From: Microbacterium sp. BH-3-3-3
Lineage (GTDB): Bacteria > Actinomycetota > Actinomycetes > Actinomycetales > Microbacteriaceae
Length of the DNA stretch: 64,000 nucleotides
Assembly: GCF_007679045.1 (NCBI RefSeq)
Contig: NZ_VEFS01000002.1
Location: 62,001-126,000 of the forward strand
Reading direction: 5' to 3'
In this document: piece by piece, positions 35,036 to 44,328 of the stretch
Position numbering within the stretch: the stretch's first letter is position 1
Layout: every line of letters starts with the position of its first letter
Translations under genes and position numbers: made by a program
The notes under the pieces: generated by a model
The model's input: the letters and a program-made list of their open reading frames with translations, nothing else
Told to the model about the DNA's origin: nothing
Databases searched by the model: none

Positions 35036-35242
35036 ATGGCGCAGCGACGCTTCGGACGAAAGCCCCGCGTGGCCCGAGAGGGATATGCGCTCGTGTCGGT
35101 GAGCGCCCGCGACGCGGCCGGCTTCGTGCACCACTACGACGACATCGAGGCCCCGCTCGGATCGCTGCACGAGGCGATGGCGATCCTGCAGCTGCACTCG
35201 GCGGCGACCGAGGCCGCGCACCGGGGTGAAGCCTCGGCCTGA
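35036..35242 (+). CDS. Small uncharacterised protein (68 aa)
   Basis: Starts MAQRRFGRKPRVAREGYALV, with a basic N-terminus and then an alpha/beta-like segment ending in a helix (LHEAMAILQLHSAATEAAH). ATG at 35036 is preceded by GGAAGGTGG (35022-35030) and a TAGCGT -10-like hexamer, so expression signals are complete. A terminator hairpin follows. No family recognised. Confidence 0.7.
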   Translation: MAQRRFGRKPRVAREGYALVSVSARDAAGFVHHYDDIEAPLGSLHEAMAILQLHSAATEAAHRGEASA

Positions 35243-35298
35243 CCCGGCACCACCGCGACCACGCGGGACGCGGAGGGCTCGGCATCCGGAGACGGAAA

Positions 35299-35333
35299 AA
35301 GCCCCGGCCGGAGTTTCCTCACGGCCGGGGCTT
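35299..35333. terminator. Terminator hairpin between the small gene and tRNA-Arg
   Basis: AAGCCCCGGCCG (35299-35310) and CGGCCGGGGCTT (35322-35333) form a 12-bp stem with an 11-nt loop. A/T-rich flanks on both sides (GGAAAA, TTGTC) allow termination of both the plus-strand gene and the minus-strand tRNA. Confidence 0.75.
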
Positions 35334-35353
35334 GTCACTGTCTCAACACAGTG

Positions 35354-35426
35354 TGCGCCCGAAGGGACTCGAACCCCTAACCTTCTGATCCGTAGTCAGA
35401 TGCTCTATCCATTGAGCTACGGGCGC
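35354..35426 (-). tRNA. tRNA-Arg (anticodon ACG)
   Basis: A 73-nt cloverleaf on the minus strand. The acceptor stem GCGCCCG/CGGGCGC has discriminator A. The D arm is GCTC/GAGC, the anticodon stem TCTGA/TCAGA with loop CTACGGA gives anticodon ACG, and the T arm is AGGGG-TTCGAGT-CCCTT. CCA is not encoded. It reads CGU/CGC/CGA codons after A34 deamination. Confidence 0.96.
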
Positions 35427-35595
35427 TAGGGCCTCCGCGCGAAACGGCGCGCAGGCCGTGGTCCAGCATAGCCGGGACCCTGTGGCACGTCTAATCGGCC
35501 CCGCACACCCTGCATCCCGGGCGTGGCGCAGCGGTGACGGCATGGTGTCTGCGCGGTGACTGCGCCGGGGCGGAGGGGCGACGTACGCTGGCGGG

Positions 35596-37092
35596 ATGAG
35601 CGCATACACCTCCGCGTTCGAGCTGTTCTCCATCGGGATCGGACCCTCGAGCTCCCACACCGTCGGCCCCATGAGGGCCGCTGTCGATTTCGCCGCTCGA
35701 CTCGAGGGCGACGGCGCCCTCGAGAAGGTGGCATCCGTCTCGTGCGCCCTGTACGGCTCGCTCGGCGCCACCGGTATCGGGCACGGCACCCCGGACGCGG
35801 TCGTCGCGGGCCTGCAGGGCCTCGAGCCCGAGAGCGTGGATCCGGATGCCGTGCGGCGGGCCTGGTCGGATTGGCCCGAGGGGCAGCCGCTCCTCCTCGC
35901 CGGTCGGCGCGAGATCGCCTTCGCGAAGAGCGACGTGGTCTTCGAGCCGCGAACGCGGTTGCCCGGTCACCCGAACGCCATGACCCTCGTCGCGCGCGAC
36001 GGCGATGGCGCGGTGATCGCGGAGGACACGTACTACTCGGTCGGTGGAGGCTTCATCCGCCGCGAGGGAGAACCCGCGCGCGTGGCGGCCGAGCCGATGC
36101 CGCTCGCGTTCGACGACGCGGCGACACTGCTCGCGCTGTGCGACGAGCGCGGGATTACGATCGCCGAAGCGGCTCGTCTCAACGAGACCGCGCTCCACAG
36201 CGACGAGGAGGTCGCGGCCGGCCTCGATCGCATCTGGGACGCCATGGCGGCGTGCGTGAACGCCGGACTCGCGAACGACGGTGTGCTGCCGGGCATGCTC
36301 AAGGTGAAGCGTCGCGCCGCGGTCATCCGCGGCCAGCTCGAGGAGATCCAGGCCGAGGGGCACCGCGAGCTGCCGGGCGAGTGGCTCGGCGCCTTCGCGC
36401 TGGCCGTCAATGAAGAGAACGCCGCGGGCGGACGGGTGGTGACCGCCCCGACCAACGGCGCCGCCGGCATCCTGCCCGCCGTGGCCATGTACTGGTGGCG
36501 ATTCCTGGCTGACTCCGGACTCGGCCAGGGCAATGCGGTCACCCCTTACGGCGAGCTCGTCGGCAGCGCCCTGCTGGGCTACGACGGTCACGCGGTCACG
36601 CGCGGCGAGGTGTCGGCGTGGGACGACGACGATGTCGCAGAAGCCAATCGCCGTCGCGGCATCCGGCGATTTCTGCTGACGGCGACGGCGCTTGGCTCCC
36701 TCTTCAAGGCCAACGCCTCGATCTCGGGGGCCGAGGGTGGATGCCAGGCCGAGGTCGGATCCGCGTGTGCGATGGCCGCGGGTGGACTGACCGCCGTGAT
36801 GGGCGGCACCAACCGGCAGATCGAGAACGCGGCCGAGATCGCGATGGAGCACCACCTGGGCCTCACGTGCGACCCGGTCGGCGGGCTCGTGCAGATCCCG
36901 TGCATCGAGCGCAACGCGATCGCGGCGTCGACGGCGGTCACGGCCGCACGTCTCGCCCTGCGCGGCGACGGCAGTCACTACGTGTCTCTCGACGCGGTGG
37001 TCGAGACGATGCGTCAGACCGGTATCGACATGTCGACGAAGTACAAGGAGACGAGCGAGGGCGGCCTCGCGGTCAACGTCATCGAGTGCTGA
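35596..37092 (+). CDS. sdaA: L-serine ammonia-lyase (single-chain, Fe-S)
   Basis: Deaminates L-serine to pyruvate. The N-terminal beta domain ([19 protein letters not shown]) is followed by the catalytic alpha domain with [16 protein letters not shown], and Fe-S cysteines in [16 protein letters not shown] and [18 protein letters not shown]. The C-terminal NVIEC tail is the one known to fold into the active site. At 498 residues it is about 40 longer than usual. The excess is an acidic insert ([19 protein letters not shown]) between the NGAAG motif and the RRFLLTA helix. TACGCT lies 6 nt before the ATG: a leaderless start. Confidence 0.94.
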   Translation: MSAYTSAFELFSIGIGPSSSHTVGPMRAAVDFAARLEGDGALEKVASVSCALYGSLGATGIGHGTPDAVVAGLQGLEPESVDPDAVRRAWSDWPEGQPLLLAGRREIAFAKSDVVFEPRTRLPGHPNAMTLVARDGDGAVIAEDTYYSVGGGFIRREGEPARVAAEPMPLAFDDAATLLALCDERGITIAEAARLNETALHSDEEVAAGLDRIWDAMAACVNAGLANDGVLPGMLKVKRRAAVIRGQLEEIQAEGHRELPGEWLGAFALAVNEENAAGGRVVTAPTNGAAGILPAVAMYWWRFLADSGLGQGNAVTPYGELVGSALLGYDGHAVTRGEVSAWDDDDVAEANRRRGIRRFLLTATALGSLFKANASISGAEGGCQAEVGSACAMAAGGLTAVMGGTNRQIENAAEIAMEHHLGLTCDPVGGLVQIPCIERNAIAASTAVTAARLALRGDGSHYVSLDAVVETMRQTGIDMSTKYKETSEGGLAVNVIEC

Positions 37093-37106
37093 GCGGGAGC
37101 GGCGGC

Positions 37107-37538
37107 TCAGGCGTCGTCGCGCAGCTTCGCGGTGAGGGCGTGCAGTTGCGCGAGTTCTGCGTCGCTCAGGCGCGCCATGCGCTCGGCGATGGAGCGGGCG
37201 TGCGAAGCGGCGATGCGACGGAAGATGACCGCTCCCTCTTCGGTGGCCGTCACCAGGGACCCTCGCCCGTCTTCCGGGTCGGCGCACTTGGTCACGAGGC
37301 CGCGCGCGACCATCCGCTCGACCAGTCGCGAGACGCTCGGCTGGCTGATCAGCATGTTGCCCGTGACCTCGCGCAGGCGTGCCGTCATGCGCGGGGCGCG
37401 GGTGACGGTGAGCAGCACGTCGTACTCAGCCTGCGTGAGTTCGGTGCCGTCGAAGTCGGTGCGGATGTCGTCGAACACCTCGTGCTGGGCGCGGAAGAGA
37501 CTCTCCCAGGCCTGCACGGCGAGACGACGATCGGTCAT
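37107..37538 (-). CDS. MarR-family regulator
   Basis: A 143-residue winged-helix protein. [16 protein letters not shown] and [21 protein letters not shown] form the helix-turn-helix, [18 protein letters not shown] the wing, and flanking helices the dimer interface. ATG at 37538 lies 6 nt after a TACGCT -10 (37545-37550) with no Shine-Dalgarno, so it is probably leaderless. It lies tail-to-tail with sdaA (14 bp gap) and just downstream, on the same strand, of the first small-RNA copy. Confidence 0.88.
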   Translation of the reverse strand: MTDRRLAVQAWESLFRAQHEVFDDIRTDFDGTELTQAEYDVLLTVTRAPRMTARLREVTGNMLISQPSVSRLVERMVARGLVTKCADPEDGRGSLVTATEEGAVIFRRIAASHARSIAERMARLSDAELAQLHALTAKLRDDA

Positions 37539-37602
37539 AGGTTCAGCGTAGGGGAGCGGCCCGGCGGGACCGCTCTCTCGACCTCGGCGCGGCGCACAGA
37601 GT

Positions 37603-37700
37603 AAGGGCCGGTCGGAGAGGCTTCCGACCGGCCCTTGTCCCTGCACCAAGAGTGTCCTGCAATCACATGTCGGTAGCTGCCACAGCAAAACAACTACCGT
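37603..37700 (-). ncRNA. Putative small RNA, copy 1
   Basis: A predicted transcript of about 98 nt on the minus strand. The 5' end at about 37700 runs straight into a 9-bp stem (37691-37699 with 37671-37679) with an 11-nt loop. A conserved single-stranded middle follows, and then a 14-bp terminator stem (37603-37616 with 37623-37636). The stem contains a G-U pair if read on the minus strand but a C-A mismatch if read on the plus strand, which favours minus-strand transcription. The segment 37651-37738 (88 bp, including the promoter) matches 45722-45809 with two differences. No ORF is conserved. Confidence 0.65.
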
Positions 37701-37706
37701 GCGAGC

Positions 37707-37729
37707 ACTCTATAACGGTGAGGTAACGG
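37707..37729 (-). promoter_or_regulatory. Promoter and direct-repeat box of small RNA copy 1
   Basis: A TAGAGT -10 (ACTCTA on plus, 37707-37712) places the start at about 37700. No good -35 is visible. Instead TAACGG is repeated exactly 11 bp apart (37713-37718 and 37724-37729), as for OmpR-family activators bound on one helix face. MtrA is a candidate from general knowledge of actinobacteria. Confidence 0.5.
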
Positions 37730-37913
37730 AGGGGAAGAGGGGCTCGTTATGTTCTTGTGATCGATTTCCGACGAGCGGGCCGGGACTCGGTTCCTGATGC
37801 CGGGCGCGACGGCTCTGCGTATTCCGGCCGACGTCGGCGCGTTGCCCTCCGCGGTGCTCGGCGGACCGAGGGCGAGGAGTAGATTCGCCTCATCCTCATC
37901 GCTTAGGGATCCC

Positions 37914-40838
37914 GTGCGCCTGCTGCCCTCTTCGTCGCGCGTCGTCTTCGGTGGCATGGTCGCCCTCGTCGCCGCGGTGACGACGGCGCTCGCGGTGCTC
38001 GTGCCCGCCCTGACCGAGCAGGCCGGTGACGCCGGGGCGCGCGGCGTCGTCGCCGCTCGATCGGGAGCCGAGACCGGCCTCGACCTCGCGCTCCCGGCAT
38101 CCGGAGACCCCGTCGCTCAGGACGAACTGGTGCGTCGCACGATCGCCCGCGTCATGCCCGACGGTGCCGACCTCTCGATCGAGAGGACGGAGACCGCCGG
38201 GCTCCTCGACGCCGGGGCGGGGCGCGCGTATCTCGCGAGTATCGACGGCCCCGCCTTGCCCCTCGAAGCCGGACGATGGCCCGCCACCGCCAGCGAGGCC
38301 GCCCTCGGCTCCACTGTCGCAGAGACGCTGGATGTCGAGATCGGCGACACCTTCGACCTCGGCGGCCGCACGGTGCAGGTCATGGGATTGTGGTCGTCGT
38401 CGCGCGCGGCGGCGGATCGATGGTTCGGCGTGCGAGCGGCCTTCGCCGCGGGCGGGGGAGAGGGCCCCGTCGCAGTGTCGGCGGAGGTCGTGGACGCCGT
38501 GGCCACCGCGGACGGTCTGACGCGCGAGGTGCATTGGACGCTGCGCCCCGACGCCGCGCGCCTCGACCTCGCGACGTTGCACGCGGTGAGCGCGGGGTGG
38601 CGAGCGCTGCCGGACGCCCTGGCGGCGGAAGGGGTGGAAGCCGCGGACATCGAGACCGCCGGGGCCCTCGTCCCGACGGCGCAGATCGCGTCGGCCCGCG
38701 CCGCGGTGCTGAACGCGGCCGCGCCCGTTTCGCTGGCGACCGTCGCTCTCGCCTCGCTCGCGGTGACGACCCTGTTCGCCGCTCTGCTGGTGGGCTCCGC
38801 AGCCGCCGAGCGCCGGACCCGCTGGGCGCGGGGGCAACCGCTGACGCGCATCGTCGCCGCCGAGTCGGTGCGAGCGCTCGTACCCGGCGTCGTCGGTGCG
38901 ATCGTCGGTGCGGTGACGGTCGCCGTCGTGCTCACGCCGTCCGTCGCCATGGTCCCGTGGATCATCGGTGCCACCGCGGTGGGGGCCGCGGCTCCGGCGG
39001 TGCTCGTGGCCGTCCTCGCCACCCGCGACGTGGGCGTCCTCAGTCGCGCGGAGGGGGCGGCATCACCCTCGCGCCGGTGGAGTGCCGGGGTCGCGGCATC
39101 CGTCGTCCTCCTCCTCGCGGGCTTCACGACCTGGCGCGCGCTCACGCTCGGCTCGACCTCGGGCGACGGTCGCGGCGGCCTCTCGCCCGACCCCGTCGCC
39201 GTCGCCGCCCCGGCAGCGCTGCTGCCCGCCGCCGTCCTCGTCGCGACGGCCGCCCCGTTGCTGCTGACGCAGCGGCTTCGCGAGCGTCGTGCCGCCCGAG
39301 GCAGCGCCACCGCGTTCCTCTCCGCGATGGGCGCGGCGCGGCGTCCGTTCGCCCTCGCCGCGACCGTCGCCGTCGTGGGGGTCGCTGTCGCGCAGCTCGG
39401 GTTCGCCGCGGTGTACCAGTCGACGTGGGACGCGGGGTATCGCACCGCCCTCGCCGCCCAGGAGGGAACGGACCTGCGCGTCGCGGGCGACGGCGACGAG
39501 CTGACGCCCGCGGTGCTCGACCGCGTCGCGGGTGTCGAGTCGGTCGCGGGGGTCGCGCCCGTGTGGACGGCGAACACCTCGATCGCCGCGCGTTCGGCCT
39601 CGCTCGTGATCGCGTCGCCGGCCGCGGTCGCCGCCCTCGCCGATCCCGCGGTCCCCGACCGCGATCGTCTTGCCGAGGGCGCACGCTCCGACGCTCCCGG
39701 CCCGCTCCTCCCCGAGGACGCCCAGGACCTGACGGTGCAGGTACGGGCGACGGATGCCACGGCTCAGGCCGCCGCGGTCGTTCTCGTGGACGCGTGGGGG
39801 CGGGTCACCTCCGTGGGGGCCGGAAGCGACGGGGCATTCGCGATCCCCGCCGTCTCCGCCGGCCCGGGCGGGGCGTGGCGGCTGGCGGCGGTCGAGGTCG
39901 CCGTATCGACAGGGGATGAATTTGGAGCCCTGGTCGCCATCGACGGCGTGAGCGTCGACGGGGCGCTGCTCGACCTGGGCGCGGCGGTGATGCCCGTCGA
40001 CATCAGCGGCGAGGCGATCGACATGCAGACCGCGGCGGGTCCCGCCGAGGTCTCCGTCGGCAGTGCGATCACCCGGGTGCGGTTCGTGCCGGTCGCATCG
40101 ACGGCCTCCGCCGTCGTTTCGCAGGCGTTCGCCGCGGCCTCCGGCGTGACGGAGGGAGACACTCTTCCCCTCGCGCTCGCGCCCGGTGCCGAATCGCGGC
40201 CGGCCCGCGTCGCCGCGGTCGTTCCGGTCATCCCCGGGGCGCCCCTCGACTCGGCCGTCTTCGTCGACGTCGGGACGGCGCTGTCGTCGCGTCTGCGCAC
40301 CGCCACGGCACTCCCGGGAGCGGAGGGCGCCTGGATCTCGCCGGGTGCCGATCCCGAGGCCGTCGCCGCGGTGCTGCCCGACGGATCGCGGATCGCGGGC
40401 ACCACCGCCGACGACGGGTACGTCGTGCTGTCGAAGGTGCCGACGTTGCTCTGGACGGGTGCCGCGGGCTTCGCCGCCCTCGCGGTCGCGGGGCTCGCCG
40501 CGATCGCCCTCGTCACGCGTCGATCGAGGCGCGATGAAGCGTCGTCCCTGCGCGCGATCGGTGTCGCACGGGCAGTGCGCCGGCGCCTGCGCGTGACGGA
40601 GGCCGCCGCCGCGGTCGCGGCGGGATCCCTGGTCGCCGTCGTGGCGACGGCGGTGGCAGCGATGGTTCTCCTCCCCGTCGTGATCACCGGTGCCCTCCCG
40701 CGAGCGGTCGATGCGGACGTCGTGATCGATCCCGTGCGCGCGGGCGGTGTCGTCGCTCTCGCCGTGCTCGTCGCACTGGCCGTCGCCGTCTGTTTCGCGA
40801 TGCGCGACGACATCTCCACGGACGGAGGCGAACGATGA
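37914..40838 (+). CDS. FtsX/MacB-type ABC permease, first subunit
   Basis: A 974-residue membrane protein. TM1 (residues 11-34) is followed by a large extracytoplasmic domain of about 230 residues, three FtsX-type helices (LATVALASLAVTTLFAALLVG onward), more helices, a second large extracytoplasmic domain, and a terminal block of three helices with a RRSRRDEASSLRAIGVAR loop. This is the two-FtsX-domain architecture of mechanotransmission transporters. GTG at 37914 has AGGGATC upstream and a TAGATT -10 at 37880-37885. The frame from 37797 is longer but lacks signals. It is the first of four overlapping genes. Confidence 0.88.
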   Translation: MRLLPSSSRVVFGGMVALVAAVTTALAVLVPALTEQAGDAGARGVVAARSGAETGLDLALPASGDPVAQDELVRRTIARVMPDGADLSIERTETAGLLDAGAGRAYLASIDGPALPLEAGRWPATASEAALGSTVAETLDVEIGDTFDLGGRTVQVMGLWSSSRAAADRWFGVRAAFAAGGGEGPVAVSAEVVDAVATADGLTREVHWTLRPDAARLDLATLHAVSAGWRALPDALAAEGVEAADIETAGALVPTAQIASARAAVLNAAAPVSLATVALASLAVTTLFAALLVGSAAAERRTRWARGQPLTRIVAAESVRALVPGVVGAIVGAVTVAVVLTPSVAMVPWIIGATAVGAAAPAVLVAVLATRDVGVLSRAEGAASPSRRWSAGVAASVVLLLAGFTTWRALTLGSTSGDGRGGLSPDPVAVAAPAALLPAAVLVATAAPLLLTQRLRERRAARGSATAFLSAMGAARRPFALAATVAVVGVAVAQLGFAAVYQSTWDAGYRTALAAQEGTDLRVAGDGDELTPAVLDRVAGVESVAGVAPVWTANTSIAARSASLVIASPAAVAALADPAVPDRDRLAEGARSDAPGPLLPEDAQDLTVQVRATDATAQAAAVVLVDAWGRVTSVGAGSDGAFAIPAVSAGPGGAWRLAAVEVAVSTGDEFGALVAIDGVSVDGALLDLGAAVMPVDISGEAIDMQTAAGPAEVSVGSAITRVRFVPVASTASAVVSQAFAAASGVTEGDTLPLALAPGAESRPARVAAVVPVIPGAPLDSAVFVDVGTALSSRLRTATALPGAEGAWISPGADPEAVAAVLPDGSRIAGTTADDGYVVLSKVPTLLWTGAAGFAALAVAGLAAIALVTRRSRRDEASSLRAIGVARAVRRRLRVTEAAAAVAAGSLVAVVATAVAAMVLLPVVITGALPRAVDADVVIDPVRAGGVVALAVLVALAVAVCFAMRDDISTDGGER

Positions 40839-43393
40839 GGCGGTGGTGGCGCACGATCGCACCGCATCGATTCGCCCTGGCGCTCGTGTCGATCACGGTC
40901 GCCGTGCTCGTGGCATCCGGAGTCGCCGTTCCGCGCGTGCTCGACACGGTCGCCGACGCGCGACTGGCGGCGGCCCTCGCGCCGGAGGGCGACGCGGAGG
41001 CGGTCGCCGCGGCGAGTGTCGTGTTGAGCGCCGACCTCGACGACTTCGCGTTGGGCGCCGACACCGTCGACGACGTGGCCACCACCCTCGCGCGGTATCC
41101 CGCGACCGTCGATGAGCCGCTGCGGTCGGCTCTGGGGGAGGCGGCGTGGATCCTGTCGTTCCCCGATGTCACGGCGGTCGCCGTCGATGGCTCGCTCCTT
41201 CGCATCCGCGTGGGTACGGCGCCCGAGTACCAGGGGCAGTGGTCGATCATCGAGGGAACGGCCCCGCGACCTGCCGCCTTCGGTGCACCGGTCGAGATCG
41301 CCCTCGAGCAGTCGGTCGCGGCCCGAGCCGACGCGAGCGTCGGCACCGTGTGGCAGGGTCCCGACGGATCCTTCGCCGTGACGGCACTGATCGCCGACGC
41401 GGAGGGCGGTCCGTCGGCGCAGGACGTCTTCCATCGGGCGGTCTCGTCCCGCGTGAGCGCCACCGATGACCTCGTCACGGTCGGGGCGTACGTCGACCCG
41501 GGGTCGATCGCGACGCTCGGCCCTCAGCTCGCTCGCGCTCAGCTGGTCGCGACGCTCCCCGTGCGTGCACAGGGCCTGCGATCAGGCGATGTCGACGGCC
41601 TCGAACAGGCGGCGAACAAGACCTCCGCGCAGGGGACCACCCTGGCGAGCGGCTATCCCGTGACGGTCTCGACGCGACTGTCCGCCCTGCTCGATCGGGT
41701 GCGGACCGCGCAGGACGCGCTCGTCGCCCTCACGGCCCTCCTCGTCGCCGCGCCCCTCGGCGCCGCGATCCTTCTATGCGCCCTCGCCGTCACCGCCGCC
41801 GAGCGCCGCCGCGCGGGGGAGCGTCGGCTCGTCTCGGCGCGTGGTGCGGCGACCGGGCGCGTCATGGCACGCGGGGCCGTCGAGGCGTCGCTCGCGGCGA
41901 CTGTCGGAGGGGTAGCGGGGTGGGCGCTGGCGGTCGCCCTGACGCCTCGGTCGACGCTTCCGGATGCCGTGGCCACCGGGCTCGGCCTCGTCTTCGTGGT
42001 CGTGGCCGGGGTGGCGGCGCTGGCGGCGATGTGCGCGCGCCAGGCGGTGCGGCCGACGCGGGTGCCGTCGGTGGTGCGGGTCGCGAGGGACGGGGTCGTG
42101 GTCGCCGTCGCCCTCGTCTCACTCTCGCTCCTGCTCGGACGCGGGGTTCCCGCCGCGGGCGTGGACCCGTTGCTCAGCCTCAGCGTTCTGCTGGTGGCGG
42201 TCTCCGCGGGGCTCGTGCTCGCTCGGGTGCTCGGCCCGCTGGTGAGTCCCCTCGCCGGGGTCGCGTCGCGCGGCCGTTCCCTCGGCGTCGCTCTCGCGTT
42301 GTCCCGACTGGCGCGAGGGGGCGGGCGCGCCCTGCAGATCACCGGCGTGACGATTGCCGTGGCCACCGCGACCCTCTCCCTCGGGCTGGCGCAGCTGACC
42401 GGCGACGGCATCTCCGCCGCGGCCTTCCGCAGCGTCGGTGCCGACGTGCGTGCGTGCGGCGACGATGCCTCCCTCGCCGCGACGAGCCGAGAGGCGGCCT
42501 CGGTCGACGGCGTCGCCGCCGTCGCGCGGGTGCGCCGGCTCGACGGCATCCCGGTGACGGGGGATGGACGACTGCGGCCCGTCACCGTGCTCTCCGCATC
42601 GACCGTCGACCTGCACCGCGTCGCGCCCCCCGTCCCCGAGCTCGGCGACACCGATCCCGTGCCGGCGGTGATGTCGCGCTCTGCGGCGGAACTGCTCGAG
42701 GGGACGTTGGCGGTCGGGGGTCGAGAGGTGTCGGGTGCAGCCGTCGTCGACGACGACGTCCTGCCTTCGTTCGCGGACTCGTGGGTGCTGCTCGACGATC
42801 GCGCGGCGGAGGCTCTCGCCGCTCCCGTCGGGGCGTCGTGCCTCGTCATCACCGTGATGCCCGACTCGCCTCCGGGGCTCGTCGCTTCGCGCCTGCGCGA
42901 CGCGGATCCCGGGCTCGAGGTGGTCGATGTGGCGTCCGCGACGGCCCAGCGTCTGGCCGCGCCCACGGCGGCGACGATCCTGGGGCTCCTTGCGGGGGCC
43001 GCCGCTCTCGCGGTTCTCACCGCGCTCGCCCTCTCGGTCATCACGGAAGCCGCAGCAGCGCCCGAGCGGCGGCGAACGCGCGCTGTGCTGTCGGCGTTGG
43101 GCGCGGGCCGGGTGCACGGCGTGGTCGCGGTCGAGGCGGTGCCGTTGGCGACGGTCGCCGCCATCGTCGGCTGGGGCGTCGGGTGGGTCGGCGTCGTGGT
43201 CGTCGCGGGGGCGGGTGGTCTCGCCGACCGCCTGGGTATCGCCGCACCGCTGTCGATCGCCAGCGTCGTGGCGCCGGCGGCCGCGTCCGCGCTGATCGTC
43301 GGGGTGATCGCTGCCGCATCGACGACCACGGCCGCGATCGCGGGCAGGCGGCGCCGCGCGCGCCGCGATGAGGGAGAGGAGCGGGGCACATGA
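40835..43393 (+). CDS. FtsX/MacB-type ABC permease, second subunit
   Basis: An 852-residue permease with the same plan: TM1 near residues 13-32, an extracytoplasmic domain to about 270, FtsX helices (ALVALTALLVAAPLGAAILLCALAV; GVAGWALAVAL), a central membrane block, a second extracytoplasmic domain of about 180 residues, and three last helices. ATG overlaps the first permease stop (ATGA). The two form a heterodimeric channel with the ATPases that follow. The substrate is unknown. No binding protein or peptide precursor gene is adjacent. Confidence 0.87.
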   Translation: MRRWWRTIAPHRFALALVSITVAVLVASGVAVPRVLDTVADARLAAALAPEGDAEAVAAASVVLSADLDDFALGADTVDDVATTLARYPATVDEPLRSALGEAAWILSFPDVTAVAVDGSLLRIRVGTAPEYQGQWSIIEGTAPRPAAFGAPVEIALEQSVAARADASVGTVWQGPDGSFAVTALIADAEGGPSAQDVFHRAVSSRVSATDDLVTVGAYVDPGSIATLGPQLARAQLVATLPVRAQGLRSGDVDGLEQAANKTSAQGTTLASGYPVTVSTRLSALLDRVRTAQDALVALTALLVAAPLGAAILLCALAVTAAERRRAGERRLVSARGAATGRVMARGAVEASLAATVGGVAGWALAVALTPRSTLPDAVATGLGLVFVVVAGVAALAAMCARQAVRPTRVPSVVRVARDGVVVAVALVSLSLLLGRGVPAAGVDPLLSLSVLLVAVSAGLVLARVLGPLVSPLAGVASRGRSLGVALALSRLARGGGRALQITGVTIAVATATLSLGLAQLTGDGISAAAFRSVGADVRACGDDASLAATSREAASVDGVAAVARVRRLDGIPVTGDGRLRPVTVLSASTVDLHRVAPPVPELGDTDPVPAVMSRSAAELLEGTLAVGGREVSGAAVVDDDVLPSFADSWVLLDDRAAEALAAPVGASCLVITVMPDSPPGLVASRLRDADPGLEVVDVASATAQRLAAPTAATILGLLAGAAALAVLTALALSVITEAAAAPERRRTRAVLSALGAGRVHGVVAVEAVPLATVAAIVGWGVGWVGVVVVAGAGGLADRLGIAAPLSIASVVAPAAASALIVGVIAAASTTTAAIAGRRRRARRDEGEERGT

Positions 43394-44328
43394 CGGAGAG
43401 CTCGGTCGAGATCGAATGCGTCGATCTGGTGAGGATCTACCGCGGAGCGGGCGTCGAGGTGCAAGCCCTGCAGGGGCTGAACCTGCGGGTCGAGAGAGGC
43501 GAACTCACCGCGATCGTGGGCGCGTCGGGGTCGGGCAAGTCGACGCTGCTGTCGATCCTGTCGGCCCTCGATGTCGCGAGCGCGGGGCGCGTCCACGTGG
43601 CTGGTCGCGACCTGCTCGCGCTGACCCCGCGCCAGCGGGCGGAATACCGTCGCACGGTGGCGGGATTCGTGTGGCAGCAGACGGCCCGCAACTTCCTTCC
43701 GGGCCTGACGATCGCCGAGAATCTCGACCTCACGTTGTCGGTGGGGCGCATCCCGCGCCGCGAGCGGCCGGCTCGTGCGGCGGAGATGCTGTCGATGCTC
43801 GACGTGGCGGGCGTCGCCGACCGACGGCCGGGCCAGGTCACCGGAAGCGAGCGACAGAGGGCGGCGATCGCGCTGGGCCTGGCCAACGGGTGCCGTGTGC
43901 TGTTCGCCGACGAGCCCACCGGAGAGCTCGACGATGCCAGCTCCGCGCAGGTGCTCGCGGCGATGCGGGCCGTGAACGAGCGCTCGGGTGTGACGGTGCT
44001 GATCGTGACCCACGACTCCGGCGTCGCCGATCACGTGCGCAGAACCGTCGGCATCCGGGACGGACGGACCTCGGTGGAGGTGTGGCGCGATGAGGCCGGA
44101 CCCGGCAGAGATGCCCGGGAGTACGCCGTGCTCGATCGCGCCGGCCGTCTGCAGCTTCCGCGCGAGCACATCGACAGGCTCGGCATGCGCGACCGCGTGC
44201 GGTTGCAGCTCGAGAGCGATCACATCCGCGTGCAGCCCGCCGAGACGACGGAGGGTTCTGCGGCGGCGGCGGAAGGGTCGGATGCCGCGGGCCCGCCGCC
44301 CGCGACCAGAAGGAGCCGGCGCCGATGA
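43390..44328 (+). CDS. ABC ATPase with degenerate signature motif
   Basis: A 312-residue ATP-binding protein of the MacB/LolD type: Walker A GASGSGKST (Lys50), Q-loop FVWQQ, Walker B VLFADEPTGELDD, and H-loop VTHD. The ABC signature, normally LSGGQ, reads VTGSERQR, suggesting one nucleotide site is impaired. A C-terminal extension of about 80 residues (DRAGRLQLPREHIDRLGMRDRVRLQLE) has no counterpart in the partner. ATG overlaps the permease stop, and the second ATPase overlaps this gene, so all four genes are coupled. Confidence 0.88.
   Translation: MTESSVEIECVDLVRIYRGAGVEVQALQGLNLRVERGELTAIVGASGSGKSTLLSILSALDVASAGRVHVAGRDLLALTPRQRAEYRRTVAGFVWQQTARNFLPGLTIAENLDLTLSVGRIPRRERPARAAEMLSMLDVAGVADRRPGQVTGSERQRAAIALGLANGCRVLFADEPTGELDDASSAQVLAAMRAVNERSGVTVLIVTHDSGVADHVRRTVGIRDGRTSVEVWRDEAGPGRDAREYAVLDRAGRLQLPREHIDRLGMRDRVRLQLESDHIRVQPAETTEGSAAAAEGSDAAGPPPATRRSRRR

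Noticed and set aside
37797..37913. Upstream extension of the first FtsX-type permease from ATG 37797
   Set aside because: It would translate across a TAGATT promoter box. GTG 37914 has a ribosome site and is directly followed by the first membrane helix.
43390..44328. First ABC ATPase of the FtsX cluster as a pseudogene because of its odd signature motif
   Set aside because: Walker A, Q-loop, Walker B and H-loop are intact and the frame is unbroken. A degenerate signature is common in asymmetric ABC heterodimers.
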